Shown here: positions 44,269-55,688 of the stretch, one piece after another
Numbering within the stretch: the first letter of the stretch is position 1
How the letters are laid out: every line of letters starts with the position of its first letter
Assembly (NCBI GenBank): GCA_034440635.1
Contig: JAOTON010001814.1
Location: 930,001-994,000, forward strand
Length of the DNA: 64,000 bases
Source of the DNA: Lepas anatifera
Taxonomy: Eukaryota; Arthropoda; Thecostraca; Lepadidae
Direction of reading: 5' to 3'
Made by a program: the position numbers and the translations under genes
Notes under the pieces: generated by a model
What the model saw: only the letters and a program-made list of their open reading frames with translations
Told to the model about the DNA's origin: nothing
Database searches by the model: none

Positions 44269-44749
44269 GTTTTCTTTTTGATTATTGCTCATAATACCGC
44301 AATAGAACTGGAAATCGTGGGGCAAAATCACATTTCCAAATTTTTCATACATTGACACAGCCACCAACATGCACTAGGTATTTTCATACATGACTTCTTA
44401 CGTTTTTTCCTGCCGTTTCCTTTCATTGAATAGTTCCGTGTGGTTTTTTCCATTTCGTAGTAGAAGACGGCCGATCTCGTCACGCCTTTCGATGGCTTAG
44501 GGACGGCTGTTGCTCGGCATTTGGTGCGGGGTGCGTGTCCAAAATCATTCTTTGCGTTGGGAGCGATATGGGATGGAGTTTTATTGGGTCAAATTATCGG
44601 GGCTCTTTGGAAACAGTCGGGTAGTAGGTGCCTTTGCATTTTCCACGAAGTGCTCTCCATCCAAGGGCTTGCAGTGGGCGTACTACGGAATGGGAACTTT
44701 CCCAGATAAGCTATCAAGCTAGTTTGGGTTTTTTATATTACAGTTGCTA
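44269..44749. other. Unrecognised sequence
   Basis: No gene or repeat recognised. Confidence 0.3.
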
Positions 44750-46185
44750 ATGCTTGTATATTCGTTGCGGGGGCCCACCACAGGAAAGTGGGAGAGGGGT
44801 GGCAATAGCCCCTGGCCCCCTGTTTCTATGCCTATACCGCTCAGAGGCCACCAAATCATCTTAGAGGCCCCAAGACCCAGACCATGGCTCAGGATCCCAA
44901 GTCAGTCAGCTCAGGGGGCCCCAGACCAGTTCATGGTTCTCGAGACCAGCTTACCAAGGGATCCCACATAAGCACAGGGCCCCTAGAAGCTCAGCACAGG
45001 GAGTCCCAGATTCGCATAGGGGGCCAGATTAGCGTTGGGGCCCGGTTCAGCTCAGAGGTCCCGGCCGGTTTCTAAAGGGTCTCAAAACAGCTCAAGAAGC
45101 CTGTCCAAGCTCACGGATCCCATCTCAGCTCAGTGGCTCTAGAACAATTCAACAGCCCCAGGCCAGCTCAGGGCCCCGTTTCAGCACTGGGGGCCCCAGA
45201 TTAGCTTTGAAGGCCCAGCTCAGGGCCCCCAGATTGGCGGATATAGGGTCTCGTCGCAAAAAGGTCTTGGGGCTCCATTCAATCTCATGGTCCCCAGCTT
45301 AGCCCAGTGACCTTAAAAGCTTTCAGGGGCCCTAGCCAGCTCAGAGGCCCAGTTAAGCACGAGACGTACCTGATTAGCTTACGGCCCCAGCTCAGCTTGG
45401 GGAGCCCAGGGTGGCTTATAAAGGGTCTCAGAACAGCTCAAGAAACCATTCAAGCTTAAGGCTCCCAGCTCAGCTCAGGAGCACCACAACTGTTCAGGGG
45501 GCCCAGACAATTTTAGGAGCCGCCCAGTTCAGCACGGGATCCCCAGATTAGCTTAGGGCCCATACTAGCTTTGGGGGCCCAGCTCAGCTCAGGGGCCCCA
45601 GGTCGGCTGATATAGGTTCTCAGAACAGCTCAGGGGGCCATTCTAACTCACGGCCCCCAGGTCAGTAGCTGGAAAGTCTTATAAAGGGACCAAGACCATC
45701 TCAGGGACCTTCAATTCAACGAAGGGCCCTTACTAGCTCATATGATCAGATAAGCTTAAGACCCCGGCTTAGCTAAGGGGCCCCTTGTCGGCTTAAATGG
45801 GGTTTCGAGACAGTTCAGGGGTCATATTAAAGTTTATGACCCCAAAGCTTAACTCAGGGCCCCTATTGCTGCGCAGGGGCCCCAGATTAGTTTAGAGCCT
45901 CCTGTGCAGCACAGGGGACCCAGATTAGCTCAAGGGCCAATATCAACTTTGCGATCCCAGCTCAGCTCAGGGGCCCTCACGGTCGGCAAATATAGGGGCT
46001 TTGGACAGCTCAAGGGGGCCCCGTTCAAACTCACGGCTCCTAGCTCGTCTTAGGAAACCTAGAACAGTTCATGCTGCCCAAGCCATCTCAGGGGCGCTTA
46101 GCTCAGCTCAAGGGGCTCCGGAATAGCTCGTATAGCATCAGAGGCCAGGTCAGGGGCCCTGAACAGCTCAGGGGCCTAAAAATAG
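44750..46185. repeat. Degenerate GGGCCC/AGCTCAG minisatellite
   Basis: For about 1.4 kb, short units recur with the theme GGGGCCCCAGATTAGCTCAG or CCAGCTCAGCTCAGGGGCCC. The spacing is irregular, roughly 25-35 bp. Open frames here are by-products of the repeat. A short related stretch lies inside the hAT-like element at 30380-30560. Confidence 0.8.
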
Positions 46186-47235
46186 ACTCAAATCTGCAAA
46201 GTGCATTAGAAAGCTCGCGTGAATTCAGTAGGAAATTACTTGCATGTTTAAGCGCTCAGGTCAGTGGTTTGACCTCCAGAGATCAAGTTAGGTCACGATA
46301 GGCTATTTTCACTCAAATATGCAGTGCTTAAGAAAACTGGGCATACCTTTTATACTATTAGAGCTATTGAGGTCTGCTAAAGTACATTTTATAGGAAAAT
46401 GTCAGACCTTCCTCTGCTCTGTAGAACGTATGTCCTCCAGAGGTCACCTCGTGACCTAATATGACCTGAGGTCACGAAATGTCATATTAGAGCTATTGAG
46501 GTCTGCTTAAGTACATTTGATAGGAAAATATGCCGGACCTTTCTCCGCTCTGTGGAACGTAATGACCTCCAGAGGTCGCCTCGTGACCTAAAATGACCTG
46601 AGGTCACGAAAGGTCAGAAAGTGACCTTGCCGTATATCACATGAACGCCAGTGACGAGACATCCACGATGGTGTTTGATTCAGCGCGCTAGCTTAATTAG
46701 GTCAAAAGCTATTGCCAAAATAGTGTTTTTGGCCCTTGGTGACCTTGGATGACCTCGGAGAGGTCAAAGGGTAAATATATCCCCTGGGATCCGTAAAGGG
46801 GTGTCCAAGGACGCTTTTCTGAGCAAACTGAGCATTTGCAATTGTTTTTGTGACTTTTAGATCAATTAAACAGCTTTTCCCCAAGCTTTTTCAATGGGAG
46901 AGGTCACCTAGTGACCTGACCTCAGGTCATGAAATCGAAAAATCCCAGATATACACTTTGTAGACCCTGGATGGGTCATCAAGTGTAGGAAGTTTCAAAT
47001 CGATCGAATAAGAAATGTAGCTCTTATAGAGCTCAAAAGTTGAAGTGAGGTGACCTTGGTTGACCTCGTCTGGCGACCTGACCTTGGGTGACCCAGGAAA
47101 AAAGTTCAGGGATGGTGGGAAAATGATGGGGTGAGAGACAGAGCCCTCAACCGCGGTGCTGCGCCACGTCGTTTTTCTGCTATTTGGAAAAAAACCATAG
47201 GGGGGCATCGATGGCCCCGATGGGGCGAGGGCTAA
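46186..47235. mobile_element. TTAA-type element, reverse copy of the 19941-20971 family
   Basis: Colinear in reverse with 19941-20880. It ends GATGGGGCGAGGGCTAA (TTAA decayed to CTAA at 47232-47235). It contains an internal duplication of GTCATATTAGAGCTATTGAG-type sequence (46360-46480 and 46483-46600). The left terminus merges into the minisatellite. Confidence 0.75.
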
Positions 47236-47550
47236 TATGGCCATATTATACATAATTCGATTTGCCGTAACGAGAGGAAGCTAACAGTGCCTAGAAATGA
47301 TTCTAACTCAACTCTGTCAGATGCTAGAGCCCCGAAACTCTTCTCTAACGTTCCACCTTCTTTGGCCTGTCAGGACCGTAATATTGACCTGAGACAAAAA
47401 GTGACCTCGTGGTTTCTTCATGAATTTATATGAGCTATCCACCAGCGTTCACATTTTTTCTATCCTGTATAGAAGCCGAGTTCGAGGGGGATGTTTGAAC
47501 AGCCCCCACCATGGCGAAGGTGGCTCGGAGGCCCACTGGGGCGGATATTG
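47236..47550. mobile_element. Truncated TTAA-type element fragment
   Basis: Starts inside the shared core (near 47249-47283) and ends with GGCGAAGGTGGCTCGGAGGC near 47513, matching 19340-19655. It abuts the previous element. Confidence 0.65.
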
Positions 47551-48200
47551 AGAAGTCGTACGTCTCCATGCTTATCATGTTTCTCATTCTACCAGATGCT
47601 TGCAATTCAGTTCTGGTTAAAGATGTATATGGTATAATATAAATGGAAGAAATTTAATGCGCTCTTAACCTCTGGCCTTTATGAAAATTGGACATTTCTG
47701 CTTTCTGATTTTTTCTGGTATCCTATGCTATTTTTTAAAACACCTGACTAGTAGAAGGTGGGATATATTGCAACATATATAAAATATGTCCGACTCATGT
47801 TTAATGGGTTCCATTTTACTTTGTTTTGCTTGATTATTGCTTTTCCTTTTGGATCTTTTGCTTTTAGCATATTTCATTCATTGCTACCATTTTTGCTATT
47901 ATTAGTTTCGTTTAGCTTGATTTTGTTCCTTTTGAAGCAGATAGTCCATGACAAAGATCAGAATGTCTAAATGAATGCACTGGAAACATTAAAAGCTAAC
48001 TTTACTAGGGCTAAAAACCTCATTGTAAGTTCAAAACCCAAAGTTTGAGAATACTGCGAACCAACAGCAGTGAATGCTGGAAGAAATTGAATTATTTATA
48101 ATAAAATCATACTGAACAACGCAAAAACTAAATTCCCTGCAACCTAACAAAACCTACAACCGCCATGTGCTTATGGTTGATATGATTACTTATAATCGTC
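47551..48200. other. Unrecognised AT-rich sequence
   Basis: A 70-codon hydrophobic frame (47758-47970) is probably an effect of T-rich composition. Confidence 0.3.
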
Positions 48201-48381
48201 GGGAATGGGTGGCGTAGTGGATAGAGCTCCTGTCTTCTGTGCTTCCTGGCACGGGTTTAAGTCCCGGCGAACCTTCCCAATAAGTTGATCGATTCCCACA
48301 AACCCTTCCATCTGGGTGAAATTTGGCGCCGTCGCATAACCTTGGCAGTTGGTGCGTCGTCAAACTCTAACAATAATCACT
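48201..48381 (+). mobile_element. tRNA-derived SINE
   Basis: A-box-like TGGCGTAGTGGATAGAG, B-box-like GGGTTTAAGTCCC, tail GCAGTTGGTGCGTCGTCAAA then CTCTAACAATAATC. Imperfect target duplications: ACTTATAATCGTC (48188-48200) and ACCTATGATCGCC (48382-48394). Confidence 0.8.
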
Positions 48382-49316
48382 ACCTATGATCGCCACAAGC
48401 ACTACTTGATTTGGGTTTTCACGCGCGCTTGGTTGGGGCAATAGCTCTGGTGTTGGCTGGTAACTCTTGACACCCTTGTGGTGAACGTAGTGATTTCTAG
48501 CTCAGAAAAAATTGTATCTGCTTCTCAGGAAACGTACCGCTAACTGTTTAGAACATTGGTTGGACTCTGGCGCAAAAACTGACTCCAAATCTACCATTTT
48601 TATTTTGCGTCATTCCCGTCTCAACTTCGTCTGGTTTGTCTCGGTTTATGTAAACCTTGACGCGCAGCTTTTGTACTATGATAAGTTTAAGAGCCAAGTG
48701 TGCGAAATCCAGGAGGAGGTCGGTGGGTTTTTCTTGGATGATGGATGAATAGAAAACTTTTGATTTTCTTTAGTAAAAAACTTGTTCAAACAGGAAGAAG
48801 CTAATCTCGCGCTCTTTGCGAGGTATGGCGATATTGTCCTCACTGACTCCTGTATTACCTAAAGTTGAGCATCTTTGGGATGGAGATACTCTCCCCTGAG
48901 CGGATAATCACTGAATCACCGACTACTGGATTCTTAATATATATTTGAAAATTGAAAACTAAGCATTGGGCGGGGTTTTCCGATCAGCGTTGGGTGAGGT
49001 TTTTGAAATAGACCTCCAACTAGGTCGCTGAATTGTTAGTTAAATCGAGTTCAATGCAGCCGGGTGAGCCAGACACCTGAGAGTGGCTCCCAAAGACCCA
49101 AAGATATTACCTTATCCTAGCAATCTTGACACATTTTCGAAGTTATCTGCAATTTTCTAACACGGCCAGCCGAAAATATGCACACACAACGTAACAATAT
49201 TACAAGAGATCCGCACCCACAACACACGCCGCCTAAAAATTTCACAATTCGTTTCGGAAAGGAAAGTTTGTATTCCTTAGTCGGCCCAAGATGACAATTC
49301 AATTCGGCGATTGTTA
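48382..49316. other. Unrecognised AT-rich sequence
   Basis: Short frames only. No gene or repeat recognised. Confidence 0.3.
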
Positions 49317-49671
49317 CAGTAGGGTGGTTAAAATTTTTTTTTACTTTTCAGACTCGAACCTACCTTTATCCCATTATACATTCAATTCTGATTTCAATGA
49401 GCTATATTCCAAGCATCTACGACAGCGGGAAAGATCGCCTCAAAACGGTTAAAGATTTCATGTTTTAGGCGCGATTGGCCGCCCGGCGTTGCAGTCTCCC
49501 CTTGTTAAATTGGGATGAAAGGGTGAATAACCTACCAGTAAAGACAGCGTGGCATGTGCGTGCGTATAAGAGCGGTAGATGGGATTTAACATGCAGGCGT
49601 TTACTTGTCAGATGTATTTGCAGCGCAATAAAAATACATGTTATTCCACAAAAGACCTGAAACTAAATGGT

Positions 49672-49908
49672 TCAGCACCCATGTACTCTAAATCCCGACA
49701 GAACAGGAAGCCTTCCGGGGGCGAACCTTTCTCTGGTAAAATTCGTTGGAGAACGTCGTTGGGGCAGGTGCTTCTCCCTATTCTCTTGCGAACTATTTAA
49801 GTGCTCTGATACTGCTAGAAGAAGATCCTGCTGCATATTTTTACCCTTTGGATGGCTCACGAAATCTTCCACCAGCCTCACACCACGTTCTGTGGGATCG
49901 TTCACCAC
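49672..49908 (-). pseudogene. Conserved transposon-type peptide fragment, left arm
   Basis: Contains ERGVRLVEDFVSHPKGKNMQ and EKHLPQRRSPTN. Its counterpart in the right arm (plus 51254-51472) shares most residues despite about 10-15% nucleotide divergence, which suggests the parent was coding. ERGVKL-DF-type sequences occur in transposon proteins of arthropods, but I cannot name the family. No complete frame remains. Confidence 0.35.
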
Positions 49909-50402
49909 ATTAAGTCATGGAATACCTTGAAACAGGAGAAGCTATAGCAGTCACCGGCTTCTTAACGGATCCATTTCTGGTCAGAATATTTCAGATTCAG
50001 GCAATCGAATACCAGCCTGCTGTCAGGAGTGACAAGCTGGCTGAGGATTAGAACCGAGCATTCACCGAGCTCTTCATAGCCTCTATCAGAATATTAAGCT
50101 TGCCCTAGTCAAATGTGAATTGTTTTCTGTTTTGGCCAATTGTTGTGCGACTGGCTCTTTACCTCCAAGATGATGGTTCTCACCAGCGGGACAGAATATA
50201 ACTTTATGTGCACAGATACCACAGCTGATGGCAAAATGACTTCGGCACATTCAGGGCCATTTCTATATTAACTTAATGAAAGCACTACACTGCATTTTAT
50301 GAATAGCTTTGAGGCTCATAGAAGGCTCTAAAACTGACTGTCCGCGACGGAGGGACCCAAATACATGGTTTAGAAGCACTTACAAGGAGAGCCGCTAACT
50401 CT

Positions 50403-50610
50403 TTCGGGGTCTGAGTGGCCCAGTCGGTTAGCGCTTGCGCTCGGCTCGGCCAATGACATTCTGTATGTGATGGGTGTCGCGGGTTCGAGCCCACCCAGAG
50501 GCAGAATCTGGCGCCCTGCTCTAGCCCGGGCTAATTATTTCCCTCTCGCCTCTAATGCCATATGACCTGAGCATTTGATGCGTTGTTAAACTCCAAAAAT
50601 TATAATATTC
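50403..50610 (+). mobile_element. tRNA-derived SINE in the centre of the inverted repeat
   Basis: A-box-like TGGCCCAGTCGGTTAGCG, exact B box GGTTCGAGCCC at about 50482, tail GCATTTGATGCGTTGTTAAA like the other SINEs. Confidence 0.75.
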
Positions 50611-51253
50611 AGTTTTTAAGTATCTCCTGGAATTACTAACGGAATCTAACCCAGTAATAGCCCTAAATAAATGACTCACTTTGTGCCATAAATGTCGTAT
50701 ATTGCATGAATATGGCTCGCTGGTGGGCTCCGGGTCTTCTAAGCAGCCATTTGTTGGAGGCAACCTCTCCTGACAGCCACACGTAAACCAGCTTGCGCAA
50801 TTCGTCCTTATTATCATTTCAAGGAAAACAGAGCTGGCATGTGTTCCAGAACCAAAGCACTAGCCGGGCCTGATGATCCAGGAACGTTCCCTGATAGAAA
50901 AATAATCCGGGATTGTGTAGAGGCGCTGAAGTCAATGTGCAAATGCCACTTGTTATTTATGAACAGAAAGTTATAATCTCCCTCGCAAATAAGAATCACA
51001 ATGCTGGAGGTAAAAAAGCAGTGACACAGTGCCTGGCCTAAACAGCAAAACCATCCACCTTTCAGTTGGGTAGGCTAAAGTTTCCGACAGAGGCTATGAA
51101 GAGTTCGGTTCGGCACCAAGCCTCTGCCGATTTGTCATTCCTGAAAGCTAGCTGGTGTTCGAGCACCTGAATCTGAAAGATTCGAACCTTAAATGACTCC
51201 GTTGAGAAGCTGTTGAGTGGTATAGCTTCCCCTGTTTCAGAGAACTTACTGTC

Positions 51254-51472
51254 GTGAACGGTCCCACAGAACGTGGTGTAAAGCTGGTGGAAGATTTCGT
51301 GAGCCATCCAATGGGTAAAAATATGCAGCAGTGTCTTCTTCTAGCAGTATCAGAGCTCTTAAATAGTTCACAGGAGAAGGGGGAGAAGCACCTGCCCCAA
51401 CGACGTTCTCCAACGAATGTTGCCAGAGAAAGGTTCGCCTCCGGAAGGCATTCCTCTGCTGTCGGGATTTAG
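51254..51472 (+). pseudogene. Conserved transposon-type peptide fragment, right arm
   Basis: Mirror copy of 49672-49908, with TERGVKLVEDFVSHPMGKN and SQEKGEKHLPQRRSPTN. The frame dies after about 70 codons. The nearby minus frame (51062-51307) likewise matches left-arm sequence (FQIQ, ELFIAS). Confidence 0.35.
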
Positions 51473-52071
51473 AGTACTACGGTGATGAACCATTTAATTT
51501 CAGGTCTTTTGTGGAATAACGCGTATTTTTATTGCGCTGCAAATACATCTGACAAGTAAACGCCTGCATGTTAAATCCCATCTACCGCTCTTATACGCAC
51601 GCACATGCCACGCTGTCTTTACTGGTAGGTTATGCACCCCTATCATCCCAATTTAACAAGGGGAGACTGCAACGCCGGGCGGCCAATCGCGCCTGAAACA
51701 TTAAATCTTGAACCGTTTTGAGGCGATCTTTTCCGTTGTCGTAGATGCTTGGAGTGTGCCTCATTTAAATCAGAATTGAATATATAATGGGAAAAAGTGG
51801 GTTTGAGACTAAAAAGTAGAAAAAGTTTTTTTTGAACGACCCTATTGTTACAGTCACTGAACATGCATCATCACCACCGTCATCGCTACGCACGTATCCG
51901 CATACTCGTATGCTTCAGGACATGTCAGGGGAGGGTGAAACTTTGAGCACGGTGAGCATCAGCGCTTGCTGCTGCAAGCGCGTGACGAAACTGGCTCCTG
52001 GATCCGCCCTTGGGGGCGCATATTGCTGTGGCAGATGCACTCGCGCGACAAATTAACAAGACTATATCCGA

Positions 52072-54520
52072 ATGTTACTACGAGGCATGTTTTATTCTCC
52101 TAACCTTTGCCTATTCGGAACTGACAACCTGAACCACGAGAAAGGCAGAAAGACCATCCTTGGTCACTCAAATACGTCAGAACAACCATTTACTAGAAAG
52201 GCCGACAGAAAAAAACTAAATGTTAACCACAAACATGAGCGCCCTCACGCCACTCTAGAAACGGAACCGTCCACATATCACGCTATCTCCTCTAAACTAG
52301 CGGACGGAGACGTGCGTGGCGCACTTCGCGTGCATGCCTCAGATGACTCTTTTGTACATCGATCTGATGATGTGATCAACATATTCGCAAAAGACACCCC
52401 GATGGACCAGATAACTGCGCCAGCCTCCGCCAGCAGATGATGACTCGCCGTTGGTAGCGACCCAGGCCGAGCGCTATCCGTTCGTTTCCACCCGGATCTA
52501 GTGCAGGTCTGGATGGGACTTGGCTGTCACACCCGCGCTACCTCACGGCACCCTCCTGTTCTGAGCACGATTGCTAACTGCCCTTACAGAGCTGACCAGC
52601 CTCGCGCTCCGCGGCTGCATACCCAGCTGCACCCAGCTTTTCTCTTATTATGGGGAATCACCTACGCCTACGTCCCATCGCGACCGGCTGCGTCTTCCGG
52701 CGTATTGCTGCAAAGGTCGCTGCGGGAAAAGTCTCTGCAAGCGTGGGAGCCGAACTGCGACCGGTGCAGCTCGGAGTAGGAACTAGGAATGGTTGCGAGG
52801 CAGCAGTACACGCGGTTAGAGCGTACAAGAGAACGACGCATCCGACTTTAAAGATCCCCCAGTCATTGTCAAGCTTGATGTCGCGAACCCTTTTAACACC
52901 TTGCCCCGGGATGTCATGTAGGAAGCCGCAAAAGCCTGGATTCCAGAGGCATATCCACTGGTTCGGCAGGCCCTCGGCACTGCCACACCCCTCGTCTTGC
53001 GGAATTCGAAAGTCGGGTCATCAACAGGGAGACCCTCTTAGCTCCTTACTATTTTCAGTCTCTGTTGACATGGTCGCATGAGTGGTCGATGCTAACGTTA
53101 ATCTGTGTTATCTAGATGACGCTGCCTTTGCCTGTCCGCTAAAAGACGTCACAAGCAATATTCGCCGGATTCAGCATGGATTTGAACAGCTTGAGCTTGA
53201 GGTGAATAGCTCTAAAAGTGTACAGGTACTTCTGGGCACCAACGAACCCATCTGGCACGCCCAAGCAATAGAAGAGCTAGAAATATTGTTGCCTGGTATC
53301 CATGAATATAGTCCTGAGGAAGCGACGCTGCTCAGTTCGCCCCTCCATGATGCCGGAGTGAGAAAGAAACTGCTGAACAGTGAGAAGGTGCTCCAAAAGG
53401 CCCTCCATCGCCTACAGCAGTTCGAAGAAGCATATGAAGCTTTCTTCCTGCTCTAACTACCTGGCTGTTCCAAAACTCCTGTATCTGCCGCGCAGCAGAC
53501 CCACATTCAACCACACCAGGCTACCGACGAGAATTGACAAAACCATTCGTAGGAGAGCCACCAAAATCACCAGCGTCACATAAGACGGGGATTCCTGGCA
53601 GCAGGCCACCTTACCAGTGAGGCTGGGAAGTTTGGGAGCAAGGATCGTGTCGGATTTGGCGCTGCCAGCACACCTCCCTTCGACGCATTTTTCTCAGATA
53701 CTGGTCACGGCCGTCAACCCCGCTGCAGGTGCCAAGCTGTGTGCCTCGATAACGTCGGTTACGAACACACGACAAGGCACGAAGGCTACACCACCCGAGG
53801 AAGCCAAGCGAATCCACCACCGTCTCTGGAACCGCGCCACCGCCACATACATTTCTGAGAGCATAATCAAAGCCAGCAAGGATCCTACTGTCGGTGCAAG
53901 ACTTCTCGCAGCGATGAAGCCCCACCCGGGTGCCTGCCTAAATGCTTACCCCATTGGCAACGTGAGTTCACTGTTGAACCGGGAAACTAAAAGGATCACT
54001 GTTGCGTTGCTCATCGGAGCGGATTTCTGCACCACACCGCGGCAGATTTGGAGCCGACATCGACACGCGGGAGCTGCACATGCCCTCCTGTCAGCTCAGT
54101 GCAGGACGTAATGCAGCCTTAAACAACATCCTAAAGTGTGTGGTCCAATCTGCAGGGATTCTGGCAGTTTTAGAGCCGGACAGACTGGACCGCGGGGACG
54201 AAAGACGCCCAAACGACAACACCACTTTTCTGTTCGAGCAAGGGAAAACACTTGTCTGGGATGCAGCATGCTCAGACATATTCGCCCCTTCCGTCGTCGC
54301 CAGATCTGCCAGTCAGGCGGGCACCGCTGCGAACAGTGCAGAATCGCGGAAAAGACACCGTTGCAGCGGCCTGACTGCCAGGTACACTTTCCAGCCTCTC
54401 GCCGTCGAGACGACTGACGTGTTCAGCCAAACAACTCCATCTTTCTTGACGGACCTTGGCCGTCGCATCAGCAGGGAGACTGGCGGCAGGCACGAAGGCG
54501 AGCTTCTCCACTGTCTGTAG
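52072..54520 (+). pseudogene. Non-LTR retrotransposon polyprotein with restriction-like endonuclease tail, heavily decayed
   Basis: Pieces in consecutive frames give one LINE protein. An RT upstream region (SSKLADGDVRGALRVHASDD, about 52285-52350) is followed by the RT (RPIATGCVFRRIAAKVAAGK, QLGVGTRNGCEAAVHAVRAY, KLDVANPFNTLPRD, QQGDPLSSLLF) and the catalytic YLDD at 53109-53120. The C-terminal part contains ELHMPSCQLSAGR (part of a Cys/His motif) and RRPNDNTTF plus TLVWDAACSDIF, the layout of a restriction-like endonuclease; the usual RPD reads RPN. There are at least five frameshifts or stops (for example near 52440, 52917, 53079, 53454 and 53581). The R2-like early-branching group is inferred. 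Confidence 0.65.
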
Positions 54521-54736
54521 CTGTGATGCGTGGGAATTCCACTATCCTGTGCCAAGAGTGTTGCGAACTCAGAAGCAGTCGATTGCAGCGAACATTGTGC
54601 GCGATGAGCCTCCAAATGAGATGGCGGATAAGCCTGGTAATCGAGCACAAATGAGGGTCCCCAGAACATGTGATAATATAACAGTTGACTTATCCTCGCC
54701 ATTATCGGAGCATAGTCAGAGTCAGACAATACTCTG

Positions 54737-55360
54737 ACTTCATCTTCATGCTCAGCTTAGCTTCAGAGAGCAAAGATGTCCACCTACGAGTACAGTCTGC
54801 TAAAAAAGTTAGTCAGTGTCTGGCCGACAAAGCCTCAGTTGTGCAGCTAACTGCGGGTGTTGCTGGCCTGAAGAATCTCGGAAACACCTGTTATATGAAT
54901 GCTGTCCTGCGAGTACTGGCACACACAGATGATCTTGTTCATTACATCAGCAGCGGATCTTACCGTGAAGAATTAAACCCAAGATCGCCTGCTTACGTTG
55001 GCATTGCGGAGGAAGTGGGGCGTCTCCTGGCGATGATCTGGTCGTACAAGTCCCAGACCGTCTCTCCCCACATGCTTCGTGATGTTTGTGGAGCCCAGTG
55101 GAGGGAATTCGGTAAAACCGCGAGCACGATGCCAATGAATTCCTACTTCTTCTACTGGAGGGACTGCATGAAGACCTACATGTTGCCCCGCTCTCGGGAG
55201 GAGTAATACAAACCTTTGAAAGTTGGAATGATCATGATTGTATAATCCCTAGGCTATTTTATGGACAGCAAAAGTCTGTTCTGATCTGCACTGCCTGCGG
55301 CCATGAATCTCCCACCTTTGAGAACTTCTCTATGCTATCTCTACCGCTGACTACATATTG
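54737..55360 (+). pseudogene. Ubiquitin-specific protease catalytic-domain fragment
   Basis: N-terminal half of a USP (C19 cysteine protease) domain. The Cys box [18 protein letters not shown] has its catalytic Cys codon at 54889-54891. About 75 residues on, the frame drops by one base near 55118-55121, after which [20 protein letters not shown] (from 55122), the conserved QQD-like block, follows. A CxxC unit (CTACGHES, about 55285) and FENFSMLSLPL end the fragment, where a LINE begins. The Cys box and the later blocks lie close together with no visible intron, so this is a retrocopy, a captured gene or a large exon. The catalytic His half is absent. It lies just after the decayed LINE and on the same strand. 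Confidence 0.7.
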
Positions 55361-55688
55361 TCCATCTTGTCCAGCTAGAGAATGCAGCATTTGAAGCAAC
55401 ATGGGCCCAAATCAAGGCTCAGAAGTTTTGCTTACTAGTATCCTCTTGTTATTTACCTCCAAACACACCATCTGAAAAGTTAACAAGCTTCCTAGATTAC
55501 CTTGAAGAAAGTGTAACTGAGGCCCAAAGACTACTTCCTGATGTAATCGTTATAGCTGGGGACATGAATGCTGGAAATTGCTGGCTAACAGAAAGAAATG
55601 TCGAACATTCACCCATCACCCCCCTTTCAACGCAGGTTGAAAGACACATCAGAAATGCTCTCATTGTCTCAGCTTATCCACGCAGCCA
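55356..55688 (+). pseudogene. LINE endonuclease, N-terminal piece
   Basis: Includes LVQLENAAFEATWAQIK, SSCYLPPN and GDMNAGN (about 55560), hallmarks of the apurinic-type endonuclease in CR1/Jockey elements. A 1-nt shift lies near 55610. The frame reaches LSQLIHA and is then cut by the insertion at 55689. Confidence 0.7.

Larger units (their letters stand above)
49317..51848. mobile_element. 2.5-kb inverted-repeat element with coding-like arms
   Basis: Arms 49317-50105 and 51063-51848 are diverged reverse complements over about 790 bp. The ends read CAGTAGGGTGGTTAAAAT and, in reverse, CAATAGGGTCGTTCAAAA. Each arm carries the same short peptide frame (minus 49672-49908, plus 51254-51472) with TERGVKLVEDFVSHP and KHLPQRRSPTN. 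This peptide is probably the remnant of a transposon protein. The centre (50106-51062) contains a SINE. Confidence 0.75.

Noticed and set aside
44744..46301. Open frames across the GGGCCC minisatellite
   Set aside because: Produced by the repeat composition. They start and stop with array irregularities.
16826..50610. Functional tRNA genes at the A/B-box hits
   Set aside because: The heads do not fold into a full tRNA by eye. Bodies and tails continue beyond, several have target duplications, and tails are shared between different heads. They are SINEs.
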